Shown: one piece after another, positions 62,601 through 64,000 of the stretch
Position numbering within the stretch: position 1 is the first letter of the stretch
Layout: each line of letters opens with the position of its first letter
Origin: Chloroflexi bacterium HGW-Chloroflexi-6
GTDB lineage: Bacteria > Chloroflexota > Anaerolineae > Anaerolineales > Villigracilaceae
Reading direction: 5' to 3'
Length of the DNA: 64,000 nt
NCBI GenBank assembly: GCA_002840685.1
Contig: PHBU01000003.1
Location: forward strand, 310,001 to 374,000
Program-made: the position numbers and the translations under genes
Notes under the pieces: generated by a model
Databases searched by the model: none
Seen by the model: the letters and a program-made list of their open reading frames with translations, nothing else
What the model was told of the DNA's origin: nothing

Positions 62601-64000
62601 CAGGGAACCATTATGCTGCTCAACCCCGAAGATAATATGCTTCACTATCGGGCTGGCTATGGCTACCTGTCTGAATCTTCCGAACAGGTGGACCTGAAAC
62701 AGTATCAAAGCTCCTTTAAACTGAAAATTGGTGAAGGCCTTGCAGGCTGGGTGGTTAAAAATCGTCAATCCGTATTGGTTGATGATTTGTATACTGACCC
62801 GCGCTGGGTTGTTTCGCAAGGCAGTTCACAAGATCACCGCAGCGCCGTGATTGCCCCCCTGGTAGTAGGCGAGGATGTTATCGGCGCGATCATGGTTTTC
62901 CACCGCCGCGTATCGTTCTTTAATGAAGATTCGTTGGAAATGGTAAAAGCAATTGGTTCCCAGGTTGCTATTGCCATTAACAATGCCCAACTGTATGAAT
63001 TGATCCGTGACCAGGCTGAACGACTTGGTTCTTACTTGCGCTCTCAGCAAATGGAAGCCAGCCGGCAGACCGCCATCCTTGAGGCTGTTGCTGATGGTGT
63101 TCTTGTTACCAATTCATCCAATACCATCAGCTTTGTAAACCCGTCCGCAGAGAAAATTCTTGATCTGGATTCAACCCAAATTACCGGCCGGTCTCTCGAA
63201 AACTTTGCCGGGCTGTTTGGCAAGAGCTCCCAGGCCTGGATGCAAACGGTCAGCGAATGGTCTGAAAATTCTGCCAGCCATAGCGGTGAAACTTACGCCG
63301 AACAACTTAGCCTCGATAATGGACGGGTTGCCCTCGTCCACCTTGCGCCGGTCGTCTGGCAAAGTGAATTCCTCGGTACTGTTTCCATCTTCCGAGATAT
63401 TACCCATGAAGTTGAAGTGGACCGACTTAAGTCAGAATTTGTCGCCACGGTCAGCCATGAGTTGCGCACCCCGATGACATCGATCCGTGGCTATGTTGAC
63501 ATTTTGCTGATGGGCGCTGCAGGTGAGCTATCGCAAGGACAATTGCACTTTCTTGAAATTGTCAAAAGCAATACCGAGCGTCTTAATATTCTGGTCAACG
63601 ATTTACTTGATATTTCGCGGATTGAAACAGGGCGTGTTACCCTTAGCCTGCAAGCGCTTGATTTGCGCGAGGTGGCCGACGAGGTGGTTTCCGATGTTAT
63701 GCGCCGCTCTCAAGAAGAAGATAAGCCAATGGCAATTGTTGTTGACGCTCAACCTGATTTGCCGCGTGCACTGGTTGACCCTGATCGCATACAACAGATC
63801 ATAGGCAATTTGGTCGATAATGCCTATAATTACACCCCGAAAGATGGAAAAATCACCATCCATATCCATAGCGATGGTTCAGATGTTCAGGTGGATGTTC
63901 AGGATACCGGGGTTGGCATTCCGCTGGAAGATCAGGATCGTGTTTTCGAACGCTTCTTCCGTGGCGAAGACCCGCTGGTACTGGCGACACCTGGTACTGG
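56673..64000 (+). CDS. Giant multi-GAF sensor histidine kinase, partial
   Basis: At least 2442 residues, open at the right edge. One N-terminal transmembrane helix (about 8-28) and a PAS-like segment (about 50-105) precede eleven GAF-like units. Their C-terminal helices carry recurring 'A-x-x-NA-x-L' signatures near residues 314, 487, 662, 827, 1019, 1228, 1406, 1571, 1743, 1910 and 2104. A PAS domain ('VADGVLVTNSSNTISFVN') near 2140 leads to the HisKA helix with His2262 in 'VATVSHELRTPMTSI' and an HATPase with N-box 'IIGNLVDNAYNYTP' and 'DTGVGIPLEDQDRVFERFF'. Each checked unit is in the same frame. An interior coiled coil ('TLEQRVIERTAELEREQR') precedes the last GAF. It probably phosphorylates the adjacent response regulator. 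Confidence 0.92.
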   Translation, partial: MLEGQSFAWGMGLLIFGLVVVLAAWSFLRVVPRVRPAQIQPTQHSLPQAQKNEDAVLIVQSGGRISYVNETAREWFDLAEGEQPSLDRIGRRVRPGEVFLEICAVQGQARFSINGKLIDAISYPLPAAIPSILVAMRAAKSALTVGTQDGLSENALKTVADFGQAVTSNLSVESTVESILTHIEQLVASDFLELKVWNDGMENFSIYRMSSADGTLRKALLEKDSQFGDYEKYIVSEKHELVIENTRTSSRVRFDVNGSSVPPMGSYIGLLLEMGGQQVGLLEVGVVPTNGFSQDDVNLLKMVSGQAAVAIRNARLYETQEKWTAQLLGLTKLSQAVGSLRDIKDLFTSLIDGLSPLFNVNMLGFLLYDEQRRILEGQHPFFGLSSQFVDIYKTIVRPGSAAEKLIFSQDILSSPNASVDSVWEDLGMSDMAQAASIRDTTLIPLISAGRFLGYLQLSNHKLGHSQLNSDELQLLNLVANQVAAMIDNALLVQQARQRNQRSEAMRRLASLVSSSATLDEILRFSVQESSNLLHADMGAVFLLDEHEGIMRAHLDSVYGLTDQDARPLSRINVKPAVFHQTVAGSQRSFVSGDLSKDRRVLPLYRAIIRRVKIESCIVIPLVVRGQGIGELMFGARAAELFTNHDLQMAAIIGSQLAIAIENAKYSEQSKQSVHQQAEQVIHVSRIARELNATTDLKELLRLIYDESLKITRADCGAVLFFEKPDSEDAQRSRAIAMYLGHKPGSDMIWQQARFSQNHDPLLINTFENSSVEPPHAEVRSALLVPIVYQDDTFGVIELHSSQTDGFNESIVETVRTLGIQASLAISNAIRHREQRQRIDALRARTETLSALFEASQTVGLDRPLTEILNTIAQTMQRSTQFDVTLISLFDPETGLLQRTAAAGVSEETFSSLQEHQQPWASLTQLLKPEFEHGNLYFIPNDQVPIVSRDLHLVTIMDEAQEAPNAWHPEDLLLIPVLDKQNNPLALISVDSPRDGKRPDSSVFETLEIFAVQVQAAIMNARRFSDLGREMQNLSIEVQRQKSLVGFSQRNLPVLLNKDLEQTISINYLNQRARHIRAGLNLTESISRQINLTAALHTLGQQILFSFDMSVSLVARETNEGPQIIHMLGNLPRGVNPDAMFGQRNPLRSCLQTGETLISANLDEDEAWHDTPFLTALKAKSFICLPLAVNNKTIAAILAIDTEPMPVLTKDDHQVYVQIARQLSVIIQNIGLLSETRQRLEEVNLLLDFSRRLSGLSPTEILQALLDSSLRVVSPAHAGVVLLWDEIEELLVPKSASNYVDNESTMEITYRAGEGLPGRVFASRHAQIVDEINFTSDYNLSADSLLLYRKATGGRLPVSSIAVPIQTNERSMGILILDNFNATAAFRQEDEAILSSLTQQVALSLENVRLVQATQERAVQLQALNSVAAALSSSLNRDELIASILDRISTIIAFDTAILWIRKDEQLVVAEARGFSDTEDRTGLTVAVDDSVLFKQMIQSGQAISVGDVRSDARFSSLVEAKNLSWLGLPIMVKGTVIGVIALEKSEIFYYTSEQIQLAATFASQAAVAIDNANLFEESLRRTSELDERSQRLALLNQFSSDLSGSLNADQVLRLTANQLMRALGADTSMVIMLDRDNKALLLAVLPEENESPTMYRALPPSQIMAELRESQTVYVVDDVSAHPELQPLAEIIENASSLLILPVFSSQSNYALLVLTNERHAFSSTEIEIARTLGNQAAIALENADLYQSTVATAERLSILNQVSFEIGSSLDPEQVYHAIHDAVAKLMPLDAFVIALHDEEANDIDGVYIVDMGQRITGVRLPYGQGLSGIVIETGQPMLTLTSAEADDQGAVTIGEKGTPNSIIAVPMFQGNKTIGMLSAQSYQHNAYSENDIQLLSTFANQANVAIQNGRLFAETQKMAATLEQRVIERTAELEREQRNTETLLRILTEVSASLDLDRALSRTLALLNDAIGAEQGTIMLLNPEDNMLHYRAGYGYLSESSEQVDLKQYQSSFKLKIGEGLAGWVVKNRQSVLVDDLYTDPRWVVSQGSSQDHRSAVIAPLVVGEDVIGAIMVFHRRVSFFNEDSLEMVKAIGSQVAIAINNAQLYELIRDQAERLGSYLRSQQMEASRQTAILEAVADGVLVTNSSNTISFVNPSAEKILDLDSTQITGRSLENFAGLFGKSSQAWMQTVSEWSENSASHSGETYAEQLSLDNGRVALVHLAPVVWQSEFLGTVSIFRDITHEVEVDRLKSEFVATVSHELRTPMTSIRGYVDILLMGAAGELSQGQLHFLEIVKSNTERLNILVNDLLDISRIETGRVTLSLQALDLREVADEVVSDVMRRSQEEDKPMAIVVDAQPDLPRALVDPDRIQQIIGNLVDNAYNYTPKDGKITIHIHSDGSDVQVDVQDTGVGIPLEDQDRVFERFFRGEDPLVLATPGT

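Noticed and set aside
1..64000. rRNA, tRNA, CRISPR, prophage, insertion sequence
   Set aside because: None of the expected signatures (repeat-spacer arrays, transposase motifs, integrase, tRNA cloverleaf) was noticed in the gaps; short gaps leave little room, though a covariance-model scan was not possible.

Overview
The window most likely comes from the chromosome of a Chloroflexota bacterium, probably class Anaerolineae. This is an inference from gene style, not from a marker-gene search. The signs are lipoproteins and membrane proteins with Thr-Pro-rich linkers, eukaryote-type Ser/Thr kinases with extracytoplasmic sensor tails, FHA and PP2C partners, a lipoprotein with degenerate 'GG..LG.P' repeats, and many GAF/GGDEF signalling proteins. 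Gene density is high and intergenic gaps are short. I see no rRNA, tRNA, CRISPR array, transposase or phage gene, so this reads as core chromosome rather than an island. Genes at both edges are cut by the window.

Layout. 1-12.4 kb (minus strand): a truncated 7TM-PAS-GGDEF protein after hutI; an FmdB-type zinc ribbon; a fused alpha/beta 2-oxoacid dehydrogenase E1; a phosphosignalling set (PP2C phosphatase, VWA/FHA membrane protein, Gly-rich polytopic protein); a purine set (guaA, HIT protein, xpt). 12.5-17.4 kb (plus): maf, a lipoprotein-type penicillin-binding protein, rsgA, holB. 17.4-22.2 kb (minus): PlsC-like acyltransferase, GAF-PAS class III adenylate cyclase, TgpA-like transglutaminase. 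22.3-25.5 kb (plus): PAP2 phosphatase and a Ser/Thr kinase with a beta-propeller tail. 25.6-36.5 kb: a bactofilin-like membrane protein, aldo/keto reductase, DUF4342, a GNAT protein, a duplicated lipoprotein unit (promoter, gene and terminator all duplicated), oligopeptidase B and small proteins. 36.5-46 kb: SH3-like protein, a second Ser/Thr kinase, rpe, rpmB, Asp23/YloU, FakA/YloV, DegV/FakB, recG, coaD and a coiled-coil protein. This order parallels the prkC-rpe-rpmB-yloU-yloV-recG region I recall from Bacillus. 46-50.3 kb: TPR protein, LysM lipoprotein and a repeat lipoprotein.

50.5-64 kb (plus) is the most interesting region. A consensus-like promoter precedes a co-directional run: DUF4388 protein, MglA-like small GTPase, alpha/beta hydrolase, V4R zinc protein, left-handed beta-helix protein, a homologue of cyanobacterial acyl-ACP reductase (AAR) with the catalytic Cys and NAD(P)-binding motif in place, a response regulator with a degenerate GGDEF domain, and a giant histidine kinase (more than 2440 residues in the window) with about eleven GAF-like units. 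It looks like a signalling or polarity module coupled to fatty-acyl reduction.

Regulatory signals: several extended -10 elements lie 6-11 nt upstream of start codons, implying leaderless mRNAs. Two CRP-like palindromes precede the duplicated lipoprotein genes, and an adenylate cyclase is encoded in the same window. There are strong intrinsic terminators and a family of dispersed palindromic repeats.
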